Source: Planctomonas deserti (lineage in GTDB: Bacteria; Actinomycetota; Actinomycetes; Actinomycetales; Microbacteriaceae). From it: a stretch of 64,000 nt of DNA. The position numbers were made by a program, and so were the translations under genes. Position 1 is the stretch's first letter, and every line of letters begins with the position of its first letter. Positions 1 through 9,278 of this stretch are shown piece by piece. The notes beneath the pieces are model-generated. The model did no database searches. It saw nothing but the letters and a program-made list of their open reading frames with translations, and was not told the DNA's origin. Where the stretch lies: NCBI RefSeq assembly GCF_003067705.1, contig NZ_QANL01000001.1:434001-498000 (forward strand). Reading direction: 5' to 3'.

Positions 1-1
1 G

Positions 2-487
2 GTCGTGCCCGCCCGACGGCTCAGCGCCGTGCTGCGCAGCGGACCGGTCCGCGTGCTGACCCACCCGGTCCCCGCCGTGGTGCTCAACGTCGGCGGCCTG
101 TGGCTGCTGTACGCGACCCCGCTTTACGGGGCGATGCACGCGAATCCGCTCCTCCTTGCGGCGGTGCACGCGCACGTCTTCGCGGCCGGATACCTCTTCA
201 CGTTCTCCATCGCGGGCCCCGACCCGGCGCCGCACCGCCCCGCGCTCGCGGTCCGCGCGGTGGTGCTGCTCGCCGCCATCGCGGGCCACTCCGTGCTCGC
301 GAAGTACCTCTACGCGCATCCGCCGGCCGGCGTCAGCGCCGCGGACGCCGCCACCGGGTCGCAGCTCATGTACTACGGCGGGGACGCGATCGAGCTGTGC
401 CTCATCGTGGCGCTCGGCACCGCCTGGTACCGCTCGACGCGACCGCGCCCGCAGCGGCGACCGCGCCCGGGCGCCGTGGTGGCCTGA
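2..487 (+). CDS. Cytochrome c oxidase assembly protein, CtaG-like (3' part only)
   Basis: The C-terminal half of a polytopic membrane protein resembling the caa3-type CtaG family, which helps assemble cytochrome oxidase in the membrane. The frame is open to the left edge, so the gene starts outside the window; a GTG at 5 is an internal codon in my reading because the family is about twice this length. Hydrophobic segments lie roughly at residues 25-40, 48-67, 80-100 and 125-142. The stretch HAHVFAAGYLFTFSIAGPDP (around 56-75) and the later LMYYGGD are typical of the family. A basic, Pro/Arg-rich tail ends the protein. The partial state is due to the window boundary, not to damage. Confidence 0.8.
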   Translation, partial: VVPARRLSAVLRSGPVRVLTHPVPAVVLNVGGLWLLYATPLYGAMHANPLLLAAVHAHVFAAGYLFTFSIAGPDPAPHRPALAVRAVVLLAAIAGHSVLAKYLYAHPPAGVSAADAATGSQLMYYGGDAIELCLIVALGTAWYRSTRPRPQRRPRPGAVVA

Positions 488-531
488 CCCACGCGACCGA
501 CGCCCGCGGCGGGGACCGTTAGCCTCGGACG

Positions 532-822
532 GTGCCGTCCTACCGCGTGATCCTGACCGTGGGCGCGCTCCGCCCCGGCACCCCGCCGGAGGAGGTCGTG
601 CCGACCGCCGCGCGGTCGGCTGCCGCCCTCGCCGTGGTCGAGGCGTCGGGCGTGGACGTCGTGGCCGGTGAGGCCCGCATCACCGTGCGCTTCACGGCGG
701 ACGACCGCAACGCGGCGGCCGCGGTCGCCCGGCAGACGGTTGCGGGAACCGACACGGCCGCCGAGGTCGTGTCGTGGCGGCTCACCGAGCGCGTCGGCGG
801 TCGGTGGCGCGCCCTGCTCTGA
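532..822 (+). CDS. Conserved small protein of unknown function (96 aa)
   Basis: A 96-residue soluble protein. I know no function for it, but the alternating pattern (RVILTVGALRPG near the N-terminus, EARITVRFTADD in the middle, VSWRLTERVGGRW at the end) looks like a small beta-alpha-beta fold conserved in related actinobacteria. The GTG start is supported by a -10-like TAGCCT at 520-525 exactly six bases before it and by the absence of a Shine-Dalgarno sequence, so the message is probably leaderless. It is transcribed away from the upstream CtaG-like gene after a 44-nt gap and converges on acylphosphatase. An open frame on the other strand covers the same bases but is Arg/Thr-rich and looks like a shadow. 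Confidence 0.6.
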   Translation: MPSYRVILTVGALRPGTPPEEVVPTAARSAAALAVVEASGVDVVAGEARITVRFTADDRNAAAAVARQTVAGTDTAAEVVSWRLTERVGGRWRALL

Positions 823-890
823 GCGGGGGCGGAGAGCGGCACCGCGACCGGGTAGCGGCCCCGGGGGTGGAGCACGGGAGGTATCGGCGC

Positions 891-1175
891 TCAGCCGGTG
901 CCGAAGGGCGCGACGTCCCCGGTGGCGGGAAGCTCGGTCACGTCAACGCGATCCACCCGCGCCCACGCCGGTCCCTGTCGCAGCCAGGCGAGCAGCGCGT
1001 CGACGTCCCGGGGCGGTCCCTCGGCCTCCACCTCGACCGTGCCGTCGAGCAGGTTGCGGGCGACGCCGGACACGCCGAGGCCACGGGCCTGCTCACGGGT
1101 GCTGGCGCGGAACCCGACCCCCTGCACGACGCCGTGCACGATGGCACGGCGGCGGATCCGCTCCTCGCCGGTCAT
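891..1175 (-). CDS. acyP: Acylphosphatase
   Basis: Acylphosphatases are cytosolic enzymes of about 90-100 residues that hydrolyse carboxyl-phosphate bonds such as those of acetyl phosphate or 1,3-bisphosphoglycerate. This protein has 94 residues. It carries the signature GVVQGVGFR at about 15-23, with the catalytic Arg at its end, and the second block GVARNLLDGTVEVEAEG at about 37-53 with the conserved Asn. It lies 13 nt behind a 64-residue membrane protein on the same strand, so the two are probably cotranscribed. The ribosome binding site is weak, which fits translational coupling. Confidence 0.92.
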   Translation of the reverse strand: MTGEERIRRRAIVHGVVQGVGFRASTREQARGLGVSGVARNLLDGTVEVEAEGPPRDVDALLAWLRQGPAWARVDRVDVTELPATGDVAPFGTG

Positions 1176-1188
1176 CGTTCACCGCCGG

Positions 1189-1383
1189 TCATCGATCCTC
1201 CCCGGATCCGAACAGCAGACCGCGCAGGAACAACGCGGCGACCGCGATGACGACGATCAGCACGATCACCTTCACGACGAAGAAGACGAACCCGAACACC
1301 AGGTTCAGGATCCACCAGGCCGCGATCGCGACGATCAGGAGGACGAGGATGCCGCCGAGCAGGCCCGTGGTTCCGTTGCGCAT
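1189..1383 (-). CDS. Small hydrophobic membrane protein (64 aa)
   Basis: A 64-residue protein that is almost wholly hydrophobic from residue 7 to 57, enough for two closely spaced membrane segments, with a short charged tail (GSGEDR). No function can be assigned. The start is marked by a -10-like TACGCT (minus strand, 1395-1390) followed by six bases and the ATG, with no ribosome binding site, so translation probably starts on a leaderless message. Acylphosphatase follows 13 nt downstream in the same direction. Confidence 0.6.
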   Translation of the reverse strand: MRNGTTGLLGGILVLLIVAIAAWWILNLVFGFVFFVVKVIVLIVVIAVAALFLRGLLFGSGEDR

Positions 1384-1410
1384 CCGTCGAGCGTAGCGGC
1401 GGGAGCCGCG

Positions 1411-1662
1411 CTACTCCTCGCGGATGATCGCGCCGGTGTCCATGGTTCCGGATGCGCTGTCGCCGGTGGTCACGGCGCCGTTGTCCGAGAGCGCGTCGTC
1501 GTCGGTCAGCGTCCCTTCCTCGTCGCCGCCCAGCGCGTCGTTCTGCTCGAGGGCGCTGCGCACGGACTCGGTGTCCGACTCCTCGCCGATGGGCTCCGGT
1601 GCCGAGAAGAGCGTCTCGTGGGTTGCGTCCTCGCTGGTGCTCGAGGGGAGTTCGGTGCTCAT
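1411..1662 (-). CDS. Small acidic, low-complexity protein (83 aa)
   Basis: An 83-residue, very acidic protein rich in Glu, Asp, Ser and Thr with no predicted fold or membrane segment; likely disordered. The internal ATG at 1662 (MSTEL) is preferred over an ATG five codons upstream because AGGAG sits seven bases before it. The motif DDDALSD recurs as YDALSD in the next gene upstream on the same strand, so the two are probably distant paralogues from an old duplication. Function unknown. Confidence 0.55.
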   Translation of the reverse strand: MSTELPSSTSEDATHETLFSAPEPIGEESDTESVRSALEQNDALGGDEEGTLTDDDALSDNGAVTTGDSASGTMDTGAIIREE

Positions 1663-1726
1663 GCTGTCTCCTGTCATCGTTCGCGGCCGGCCCGAGTGGG
1701 CGGCCGTCGGGTTGGGCGGAGGGGCG

Positions 1727-2005
1727 CTACGCGTCCCGGGCGGGGCCGGCGGCCCCGGTGTCGAGGTCGTCGCCGGCCTCCATGTTCGGGCTGGTCGGCT
1801 CGGTGATGTCGACCTTGTCGTCGTCGCCGGACGCCTGGGCGTCGCTCAGGGCGTCGTAGCCCGGGAGGTCGTCGCTGCTCTCGGGCAGGTCGCCCGGCCC
1901 GGGAACCCCGTCCGCGGGCGTCGTGTCCTGGAACATTCCGTCCACCGAGGCGCCCTCCGTCGCGGAGCTCTCGTCGAAACTCGGGGTCAGGTTGGTGTCG
2001 CTCAT
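1727..2005 (-). CDS. Small acidic, low-complexity protein (92 aa)
   Basis: A 92-residue acidic protein rich in Asp, Gly, Pro and Ser, predicted to be disordered. The start MSDTN at 2005 is chosen because AAGGGA lies seven bases upstream; the reading frame stays open further upstream, but that extension is Arg/Gly-rich and unlike a real N-terminus. It precedes the other acidic protein by 64 nt on the same strand and shares the short motif ALSD with it. No function is known to me. Confidence 0.5.
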   Translation of the reverse strand: MSDTNLTPSFDESSATEGASVDGMFQDTTPADGVPGPGDLPESSDDLPGYDALSDAQASGDDDKVDITEPTSPNMEAGDDLDTGAAGPARDA

Positions 2006-2112
2006 GCCGCATCCCTTCGTCGGTGACCCGGCGCGGAACCTGCGCAGCCGCGCCTTCCCTGACCACCGTAGGCCGGTCAGGGAGCACGCGCGCGGGCGAC
2101 GGGGTCGGGCGG

Positions 2113-2700
2113 CTAGGGCAGCACGCCCACCGAGGCGAGCGCGGCGCGCAGCAGGGCGCCGCGACCGCCCTCCATGTCGTCGGACACCGCGGGCGACGCC
2201 GCCTCCGCGGGCGTCATCCAGGTGAGCTCCAGCGCATCCTGCCGTGGATCGCACGTGCCCGTCACGGGCACCACGTAGGCGAGGGCCACGGCGTGCTGCC
2301 GGTCGTCGTGGTACTTGCCGATGCCGGGCATCGGGAAGTACTCGGCGACGGAGAAGGGGGTCGGGTTCGCGGGCAGCATCGGGAAGGCCATCGGACCGAG
2401 GTCCTTTTCGAGGTGCCGGAACAGCGCATCCCGGAGGGTCTCGCCGTAGAGCACCCGGCCGGAGACGAGGGTGCGGGTCATCTGCCCCGTCGCGGTGGCA
2501 CGCAGCAGGACGCCCACCTCGGTGACCTGCCCGAGCCCGTCGACCCGCACCGGCACGGCCTCGACGTAGAGCAGCGGCAGGCGCCTGCGCACCTCGAGCA
2601 GCTCGATGTCGGTGAGCCAGCCGGGGTTGGTCGACGCGGGCGGGGCACCGTTCGAATCCGGAGTCCAGTCGGGATCGGGATCGGGGGTGCGAACGGCCAT
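2113..2700 (-). CDS. NUDIX-fold protein of the DUF4916 type
   Basis: A 195-residue cytosolic protein resembling the actinobacterial DUF4916 family, usually annotated as NUDIX hydrolase family protein. Visible blocks are WLTDIELLEVRRRLPLLYVE (about 28-47), the G-V-L-L-R strand near 64-68 and the helix LRDALFRHLEKDLG (about 87-100), which sits where the Nudix box helix would be but lacks a clean GX5EX7REUXEEXGU. Substrate unknown; catalysis by this family is not assured. The start at 2700 was chosen because the frame further upstream runs into the divergently oriented esterase gene and turns Arg-rich. An AT-rich TATAAG lies just upstream on the minus strand. Confidence 0.75.
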   Translation of the reverse strand: MAVRTPDPDPDWTPDSNGAPPASTNPGWLTDIELLEVRRRLPLLYVEAVPVRVDGLGQVTEVGVLLRATATGQMTRTLVSGRVLYGETLRDALFRHLEKDLGPMAFPMLPANPTPFSVAEYFPMPGIGKYHDDRQHAVALAYVVPVTGTCDPRQDALELTWMTPAEAASPAVSDDMEGGRGALLRAALASVGVLP

Positions 2701-2853
2701 GCCCCCATTCTTATACGTGGGAACCGGACAACGGTCACGGCGGGCGGGGACGACGCGGAGCGGTCCGCTCCTTCCGCGGCGCGCACCTCGCGGCGGAAGT
2801 AGCGGTGGAAGTATGGAGGGCGACCCCTGCCGGCTCCACAGGACGGACCGCCG

Positions 2854-3519
2854 ATGCCCGAGAACGACGAGGACCCGCCGCTGCTGGATCCCGCGGCCGT
2901 GCTCTGGTCGGCGCCGCTGCGCGACCTGCACACCAGGCCCCTCCTCGTGCTGCTGCACGGGTTCGGCTCGCACGAGGGCGACCTCTTCGGCCTCTCGCCC
3001 CTCCTCCCGCTGCAGCCGATCGTCGCCTCGGTGCGCGCGCCCCTCCGGCACGGCTCCGGTCACGCCTGGTTCCCGGTGCCGGACGAACGGCACGGGGACA
3101 CCGCGCCCGCCCTCGCGGACGCGGCCGCGGATGCCGTGCTGACCTGGCTCGACGTGCTCCCCGTGCCGCGCTCCGTCGGTCTGCTGGGGTTCTCCCAGGG
3201 CGGCGCGGTCGCCCTGCAGCTGCTCCGCCGCGCACCCCGCCGGTTCGCGTACGCGGTGGCGCTCTCGGGCTTCGTGGTGTCACCGGGCGACGACGTGCAG
3301 GCGGATGCCGAGCTCGAGCGCGTGCGCCCTCCGGTGTTCTGGGGTCGCGGCACCGCTGACCGGGTCATCCCCGACGACGCCGTCGACCGCACCCAGGAGT
3401 GGCTGCCGCGGCACAGCACGCTCACGGAGCGCATCTACGAGGACGTCGCGCACGGCGTCTCGCAGCCGGAGCTGCGCGACATCGGGGCGTTCATCCGGGC
3501 GAACACCCCGCCGTCGTAG
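2854..3519 (+). CDS. Alpha/beta hydrolase, phospholipase/carboxylesterase type
   Basis: A 221-residue alpha/beta hydrolase of the phospholipase/carboxylesterase family, which cleaves short carboxylic esters. The oxyanion loop LHGFGSHEGD is at about 34-43. The nucleophile elbow GFSQGG places the catalytic Ser at 114; the acid is probably Asp169 (GTADRVI) and the base His200 (VAHGVS). Length and spacing are normal for the family. No signal peptide is present, so it is cytosolic. AGGACG about nine bases before the ATG is a modest ribosome binding site. It diverges from the NUDIX-fold gene and is followed after about 125 nt by the lhr gene. Confidence 0.85.
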   Translation: MPENDEDPPLLDPAAVLWSAPLRDLHTRPLLVLLHGFGSHEGDLFGLSPLLPLQPIVASVRAPLRHGSGHAWFPVPDERHGDTAPALADAAADAVLTWLDVLPVPRSVGLLGFSQGGAVALQLLRRAPRRFAYAVALSGFVVSPGDDVQADAELERVRPPVFWGRGTADRVIPDDAVDRTQEWLPRHSTLTERIYEDVAHGVSQPELRDIGAFIRANTPPS

Positions 3520-3645
3520 CGCGGGCACGACCGGTTCTCCCGGCCCTCCGCGGCGCGTGTCCGGCTCCGATCCCCGTGGCCTTGGCAGGCGCAGCGGAGC
3601 CCCCTCGGGGCGGTCCCAGCAGAAATGTCGGTGGCAGGGAGAAGA

Positions 3646-6600
3646 ATGTCCCCGATGAGCGACGTGCTCGAACGGTTTTCCCCCGCGACCCGTGAGTGGT
3701 TCCGGGGGGCTTTCAGCGCGCCCACCGAGGCGCAGATCGGTGCCTGGAAGGCCACCTCGAAGGGCGCCCACGCTCTCGTCGTTGCCCCGACCGGCTCGGG
3801 GAAGACGCTCGCCGCCTTCCTCTGGTCGCTCGACCGGCTCGCGTCCTCGCCCGCCCCGGAGGACCCGGCGCACCGCACCCGTGTGCTCTACATCTCCCCG
3901 CTGAAGGCGCTCGCCGTCGACGTGGAGCGCAATCTGCGGTCCCCGCTGGTCGGCATCACGCAGACGGCGAAGCGCATGGGCGCCCAGCCGCCGGTCGTCA
4001 CGGTCGGCGTGCGGTCCGGGGACACCCCCGCGGGCGACCGGCGCACGCTCCAGAAGACGCCGCCCGACATCCTCATCACGACGCCGGAGTCGCTGTTCCT
4101 GATGCTGACGTCCGCCGCGCGCGAGACCCTGATCGGCGTCGAGACGGTCATCATCGACGAGGTGCACGCCGTCGCCAACACCAAGCGCGGGTCGCACCTC
4201 GCGCTGTCCCTCGAACGCCTCGACGCGCTGCTGCCGAAGCCCGCGCAGCGCATCGGGCTGTCGGCCACCGTGCGCCCCCACGAGGAGGTCGCACGCTTCC
4301 TCGGCGGCCGCTCCCCGGTGACCATCGTCGCGCCGAAATCGACGAAGCGGTTCGACCTGCGGGTCGTCGTGCCGGTCGACGACATGACGGACCTCGGCAC
4401 GACGGGACCGGTCGAGGGCTCCGCCTCGGCAGCGGAGAAGCAGGGGTCGATCTGGCCGCACGTCGAGGAGCGCATCGTCGACCTCGTGCTCGAGCATCGC
4501 TCCTCCATCGTCTTCGCGAACTCCCGGCGGCTGAGCGAACGGCTCACGGCTCGGCTGAACGAGATCTACGGCGAGCGGCTGGAGAACCCGGTCCAGGCGA
4601 CCGAGGGCGCAGAGTCCACGGAGGCGCGGCTGGTGGGGGCCGCCACCGTCGCATCCGGTACCGCCTCCGTCGCGTCGGCTCAGGAGCCGGCCCGCGAGCA
4701 CGCCCGGGGAACGCGCGGCGATCGCACCCCCGCCGCGCTCATGGGCCAGGCGGGGCAGACCGCCGGGGTCGACCCGATACTCGCCCGGTCGCACCACGGC
4801 TCGGTGTCGAAGGAGCAGCGGGCGATCATCGAGGACGATCTCAAGTCCGGCCGCCTGCGCTGCGTCGTCGCAACGTCGAGCCTCGAGCTCGGCATCGACA
4901 TGGGCGACGTCGACCTCGTCGTGCAGGTCGAGGCGCCGCCCTCCGTCGCGAGCGGGCTGCAGCGCGTGGGACGCGCCGGTCACCAGGTCGGGGAGGTGTC
5001 CCGCGGCGTCATCTTCCCCAAGCACCGCGCCGACCTCATCCACTCGGCGGTCACCGCCGAGCGCATGGCGGCGGGCAGCATCGAGTCGATGCGCGTGCCC
5101 GCGAACCCCCTCGACGTGCTCGCCCAGCAGACCGTCGCGGCCGTCGCCCTCGACACCCTCGACGTCGACGAGTGGTTCGACACCGTGCGCCGCTCCGCGC
5201 CCTTCGCGACCCTGCCGCGCTCCGCCTACGACGCGACGCTCGACCTGCTCGCGGGACGCTACCCGAGCGACGAGTTCGCCGAGCTCCGGCCGCGCATCGT
5301 CTGGGACCGCGACGCCAACTCGATCACCGGCCGCCCCGGTGCCCAGCGCCTGGCGGTCACGTCGGGCGGCACCATCCCCGACCGCGGCCTCTTCGGCGTG
5401 TTCATGGTCGGCGGCGACCCCGGCAAGCCCGGCGGTGCCGGCAACCGCGTCGGCGAGCTCGACGAGGAGATGGTGTACGAGTCCCGCGTCGGCGACGTCT
5501 TCGCGCTCGGCTCCACGAGCTGGCGCATCCAGGAGATCACGCACGACCGGGTGCTGGTGACGCCCGCATTCGGCGAGCCGGGGAAGCTGCCCTTCTGGAA
5601 GGGCGACGGCCTTGGTCGTCCCGTCGAGCTCGGCCGCGCCATCGGCGCCTTCGTCCGCGAGCTGTCGAGCGCGGCCCCGGACGCCGCCCGGCAGCGGGCC
5701 GCCACGGTCGGCCTCGACGACCGCGCAACCAACAACCTCATCGCGTTCCTCGACGACCAGAAGAAGGCGACGAACCACCTGCCGACCGACCGCACCCTCG
5801 TGGTCGAGCGCTTCCGGGACGAGCTCGGCGACTGGCGGGTGGTGCTGCATTCCCCGTTCGGCATGCAGGTGCACGCGCCCTGGGCCCTCGCCGTCGGCGC
5901 GAGGGTGAGCGAGCGCTACGGCATTGACGGCGCCACGATGGCGAGCGACGACGGCATCGTCGTACGCATCCCGGACACCGAGAGCGAGCCGCCGGGCGCG
6001 GACCTGTTCGTGTTCGACCCGGAGGACATCTCGGCCATCGTGACCGAGGAGGTGGGCGGGTCGGCCCTCTTCGCCTCGCGCTTCCGCGAGTGCGCGGCCC
6101 GGGCGCTGCTCCTGCCCCGCTACAACCCCGGCAAGCGCTCCCCGCTCTGGCAGCAGCGCCAGCGCGCCGCCCAGCTGCTCGACGTCGCGCGGAAGTACCC
6201 GACGTTCCCGATCGTGCTCGAGACCATCCGCGAGGTGCTGCAGGACGTCTACGACCTGCCCGCGCTCACCGAGCTCGCCCGGCAGCTCGAGTCCCGCAAG
6301 CTCCGCATCGTGGAGACCACGACCACGATCGCGTCGCCGTTCGCCAGGAGCCTGCTGTTCAGCTACGTCGGCGCGTTCATGTACGAGGGCGACAGCCCGC
6401 TCGCGGAGCGCCGCGCCGCCGCGCTCTCCCTGGACACGTCGCTGCTCTCCGAGCTCCTCGGCCGCGCCGAGCTGCGGGAGCTGCTCGACCCCGCCGTTCT
6501 CGACCGCACCGAGCTCGAGCTGCAGCGCCTCGCCCCCGATCGCAACGCGAAGGACCTCGAGGGCGTCGCGGACCTGCTGCGCATGCTCGGCCCGCTCACG

Positions 6601-8403
6601 ACCGACGAGGTGCGCGCGCGGGTCGTGCCGGACTCCCCGTCGGATCAGTGGCTCGAGGATCTCGTCGCGTCGCGGCGTGCGCTCCGGGTGAGCTTCGCGG
6701 GACGCGACTGGTGGACGGCGATCGAGGACGCGAGCCGACTGCGGGACGCCCTCGGCGTGCCGCTGCCCATCGGGACCCCGCTCGCCTTCATCGAGCCAGT
6801 CGCGAACCCGCTCGGCGATCTCGTTGCCCGCTTCGCCCGCACGCACTCCCCCTTCACCGTGAGCACCGTCGCCGAGCGCTTCGGCCTCGGCACCGCCGTG
6901 GTGCTCGACACGCTCCGTCGCCTCTCCGCCGAGCGGCGGGTCACCGAGGGCGAGTTCCGTCCGGGTGCCACCGGCAGCGAGTGGTGCGACGCCGAGGTGC
7001 TGCGCCGCCTGCGCAGCCGCTCGCTCGCCGCGCTCCGGCACGAGGTCGAGCCGGTGGACACGGCGACCTTCGGGCGCTTCCTCCCGGCGTGGCAGCACGT
7101 CGGCGGCACGCTCCGCGGCGTCGACGGCGTGCTCACCGTCATCGATCAGCTGGCCGGCGTGCCGATCCCCGCGTCCGCGTGGGAGTCGCTCGTGCTGCGG
7201 GCCCGCGTGCGCGACTACCTGCCGAGCATGCTCGACGAGCTGACCTCGACGGGAGAGGTCCTGTGGACCGGCGCCGGCTCGCTCCCGGGAAACGACGGCT
7301 GGATCAGCCTGCACCTCGCAGACACCGTACCGCTCACCCTGCCCGAGCCGGCGGACCACGAGACGAACGAGCTCGAGCGCGAGGTGCTCACCACCCTCGG
7401 CAGCGGCGGCGCGTACTTCTTCCGGCAGCTCTCCGACGCGGTCGGATCCACCGATGACGCCGCTCTCGTCACCGCGCTGTGGGACCTCGTCTGGGCCGGG
7501 CTGGTGACGAACGACACGTTCTCGCCGCTCCGCGCGCTCATCAGCGGCGGCAAGACGACGCACAGCACCCCCAGCAGGACTCCCCGCTCCCGGATGTACC
7601 GCGGCCGGGCATATGCCCGTCCGAGCATGCCGTCTCGGGGAGGGCCGCCGACGGCCGGCGGGCGCTGGTCGATCGTGCCGCTCGCCGAGACCGACGCGAC
7701 CGTGCGGGCGGCGGCGTCGGCGGAGACGCTGCTGGAACGCTACGGCGTCGTCACGCGCGGGTCGGTCGCGACCGAGCGGGTCCCCGGCGGGTTCGCGCTG
7801 GCCTACAAGGTGCTGAGCGGGTTCGAGGAGTCGGGCCGGGCACGACGCGGCTACTTCATCGAGACCCTCGGCGCCGCCCAGTTCTCGACCGGCGGCACGG
7901 TGGACCGGCTGCGCTCGTTCTCGCGCGACCCGAGCCTGCCCTCACCCGCACCGACCGCCCTCGCGCTCGCGGCGACGGATCCGGCGAACCCCTACGGCGC
8001 GGCGCTGCCCTGGCCGTCGTCCGGCGGCGAGGATTCGGCGGACGCCCCCGGCGGGTCCGCCGGTGGGTCCGGCGCCTCGGCGGCGGAGGACGGCGCGACC
8101 CCCGCGGCGACGGGCACGGGCCACCGGCCCGGCCGCAAGGCGGGCGCCCTCGTGGTGCTCGTGGACGGCGCCCTGGTGCTCTACGTCGAGCGCGGCGGCA
8201 AGACCGTGCTCGCGTTCAGCGAGGACGAGACCACGCTGCGCCTGGCGGGCGATTCCCTGGCCGCGCTCGTGCGATCCGGTGGCGTCGACAAGCTCGCGAT
8301 CGAGAAGGCCAACGGCGCCTTCGTGCTCGGCACACCGGTGGGGCACGCCCTGCAGGACGCGGGGTTCCTCGCGACGCCACGCGGACTGAGGCTCCGTGCC
8401 TGA
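3646..8403 (+). CDS. lhr: Lhr-type ATP-dependent DNA helicase
   Basis: A superfamily 2 helicase of about 1,585 residues, the usual length for bacterial Lhr (large helicase related), a 3'-5' DNA translocase used in DNA repair. Walker A PTGSGKT is at about 47-53, the DEVH box at about 171-174, motif III SAT near 206, and motif VI QRVGRAGH near 439. Winged-helix and Lhr-core regions follow; a Gly/Ala/Asp-rich linker near 1460-1490 precedes the C-terminal domain. The ATG at 3646 is preferred because GGGAG ends four bases before it; ATGs at 3625 and 3655 are in the same frame. The last eight bases overlap the nei start, so the two are translationally coupled, as seen for lhr-nei pairs in other actinobacteria. 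Confidence 0.93.
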   Translation: MSPMSDVLERFSPATREWFRGAFSAPTEAQIGAWKATSKGAHALVVAPTGSGKTLAAFLWSLDRLASSPAPEDPAHRTRVLYISPLKALAVDVERNLRSPLVGITQTAKRMGAQPPVVTVGVRSGDTPAGDRRTLQKTPPDILITTPESLFLMLTSAARETLIGVETVIIDEVHAVANTKRGSHLALSLERLDALLPKPAQRIGLSATVRPHEEVARFLGGRSPVTIVAPKSTKRFDLRVVVPVDDMTDLGTTGPVEGSASAAEKQGSIWPHVEERIVDLVLEHRSSIVFANSRRLSERLTARLNEIYGERLENPVQATEGAESTEARLVGAATVASGTASVASAQEPAREHARGTRGDRTPAALMGQAGQTAGVDPILARSHHGSVSKEQRAIIEDDLKSGRLRCVVATSSLELGIDMGDVDLVVQVEAPPSVASGLQRVGRAGHQVGEVSRGVIFPKHRADLIHSAVTAERMAAGSIESMRVPANPLDVLAQQTVAAVALDTLDVDEWFDTVRRSAPFATLPRSAYDATLDLLAGRYPSDEFAELRPRIVWDRDANSITGRPGAQRLAVTSGGTIPDRGLFGVFMVGGDPGKPGGAGNRVGELDEEMVYESRVGDVFALGSTSWRIQEITHDRVLVTPAFGEPGKLPFWKGDGLGRPVELGRAIGAFVRELSSAAPDAARQRAATVGLDDRATNNLIAFLDDQKKATNHLPTDRTLVVERFRDELGDWRVVLHSPFGMQVHAPWALAVGARVSERYGIDGATMASDDGIVVRIPDTESEPPGADLFVFDPEDISAIVTEEVGGSALFASRFRECAARALLLPRYNPGKRSPLWQQRQRAAQLLDVARKYPTFPIVLETIREVLQDVYDLPALTELARQLESRKLRIVETTTTIASPFARSLLFSYVGAFMYEGDSPLAERRAAALSLDTSLLSELLGRAELRELLDPAVLDRTELELQRLAPDRNAKDLEGVADLLRMLGPLTTDEVRARVVPDSPSDQWLEDLVASRRALRVSFAGRDWWTAIEDASRLRDALGVPLPIGTPLAFIEPVANPLGDLVARFARTHSPFTVSTVAERFGLGTAVVLDTLRRLSAERRVTEGEFRPGATGSEWCDAEVLRRLRSRSLAALRHEVEPVDTATFGRFLPAWQHVGGTLRGVDGVLTVIDQLAGVPIPASAWESLVLRARVRDYLPSMLDELTSTGEVLWTGAGSLPGNDGWISLHLADTVPLTLPEPADHETNELEREVLTTLGSGGAYFFRQLSDAVGSTDDAALVTALWDLVWAGLVTNDTFSPLRALISGGKTTHSTPSRTPRSRMYRGRAYARPSMPSRGGPPTAGGRWSIVPLAETDATVRAAASAETLLERYGVVTRGSVATERVPGGFALAYKVLSGFEESGRARRGYFIETLGAAQFSTGGTVDRLRSFSRDPSLPSPAPTALALAATDPANPYGAALPWPSSGGEDSADAPGGSAGGSGASAAEDGATPAATGTGHRPGRKAGALVVLVDGALVLYVERGGKTVLAFSEDETTLRLAGDSLAALVRSGGVDKLAIEKANGAFVLGTPVGHALQDAGFLATPRGLRLRA

Positions 8404-9190
8404 GGGCGACACCGTCTACCGCACGGCCAAGCACCTGAACGAGGTGATGGCCGGCACCGTGCTGACTCGGTGCGACGTCCGCGTGCCGAAGTACGCCACG
8501 GTCGACCTCACCGGCGAGACCGTGCACGAGGTCGTGAGCGTCGGCAAGCACCTGCTCACCCGCGTGGGCGACTACAGCATCCACTCGCACCTGAAGATGG
8601 AGGGGTCCTGGCACATCTACGCCCAGGGCTCCCGGTGGCGGCGGCCCGCCTTCGAGGCTCGGATCATCCTCGACAACGCCGCCTGGTCGACCGTCGGCTT
8701 CTCCCTCGGCGTGCTCGAGGTGCTGCCGCGCGCCGAGGAGGATGAGGCGGTCGGGCATCTGGGCCCCGACCTGCTCGGGCCGGGCTGGGACGCCGACGAG
8801 GCGCTGCGCCGGGCGACCGCTGACCCTGATCGCGCCATCGGCCTCGTCCTGCTCGATCAGCGGGTCATGGCGGGCCTCGGCAACGTCTACCGCGCCGAGC
8901 TCTGCTTCCTGCGCGGCATCCTGCCGACCCGGCCGGTGCGCGACGTGCCGGACCTGCCGGGCCTGATCGACCTCTCCCGCCGCACGATCCTGGCGAACCG
9001 CGACCGGTCCGAGCGCACGTTCACCGGCGACCTCCGGAAGGGCCGAATGCGCTACGTGTACGGGCGGATGCGGAAGCCCTGCCTGCGCTGCGGCACCCCG
9101 ATCCTGCGCGCCGACCTCGGCGACCCCGTGCGCCCCGGCCAGGGCAGCCAGGACCGCGTCGTGTACTGGTGCCCGCGCTGCCAGTCCTGA
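8396..9190 (+). CDS. nei: Fpg/Nei-family DNA glycosylase/AP lyase (endonuclease VIII type)
   Basis: A 264-residue base-excision repair enzyme that removes oxidised bases and nicks the abasic site. After Met the protein starts PEGDTVYR, with Pro as the Schiff-base nucleophile and Glu as the acid, typical of the Nei branch. The helix-two-turn-helix region includes DQRVMAGLGNVYRAELCF (about 158-175). A C-terminal zinc finger is visible as CLRCG then CPRC with the linker DLGDPVRPGQGSQDR. The GTG start lies inside the end of lhr (overlap 8396-8403), so translation is coupled and both products probably act in one repair route. Confidence 0.93.
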   Translation: MPEGDTVYRTAKHLNEVMAGTVLTRCDVRVPKYATVDLTGETVHEVVSVGKHLLTRVGDYSIHSHLKMEGSWHIYAQGSRWRRPAFEARIILDNAAWSTVGFSLGVLEVLPRAEEDEAVGHLGPDLLGPGWDADEALRRATADPDRAIGLVLLDQRVMAGLGNVYRAELCFLRGILPTRPVRDVPDLPGLIDLSRRTILANRDRSERTFTGDLRKGRMRYVYGRMRKPCLRCGTPILRADLGDPVRPGQGSQDRVVYWCPRCQS

Positions 9191-9278
9191 CCGCCGACCC
9201 GCCGATCGCCGCCTGAACCGGCGGTACAGACGCGGACGCGCGGCGCGATCAACTGACGCCGATACACGGCCCCGAACT

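Noticed and set aside
540-875. Minus-strand gene opposite the 96-residue protein
   Set aside because: Thr/Arg/Ala-rich shadow; the plus strand has a -10 box at the right distance from its GTG and a folded-protein pattern.
3280-7563. Long minus-strand open frame opposite lhr
   Set aside because: Arg/Glu/Gly-rich shadow; helicase motifs lie on the plus strand.
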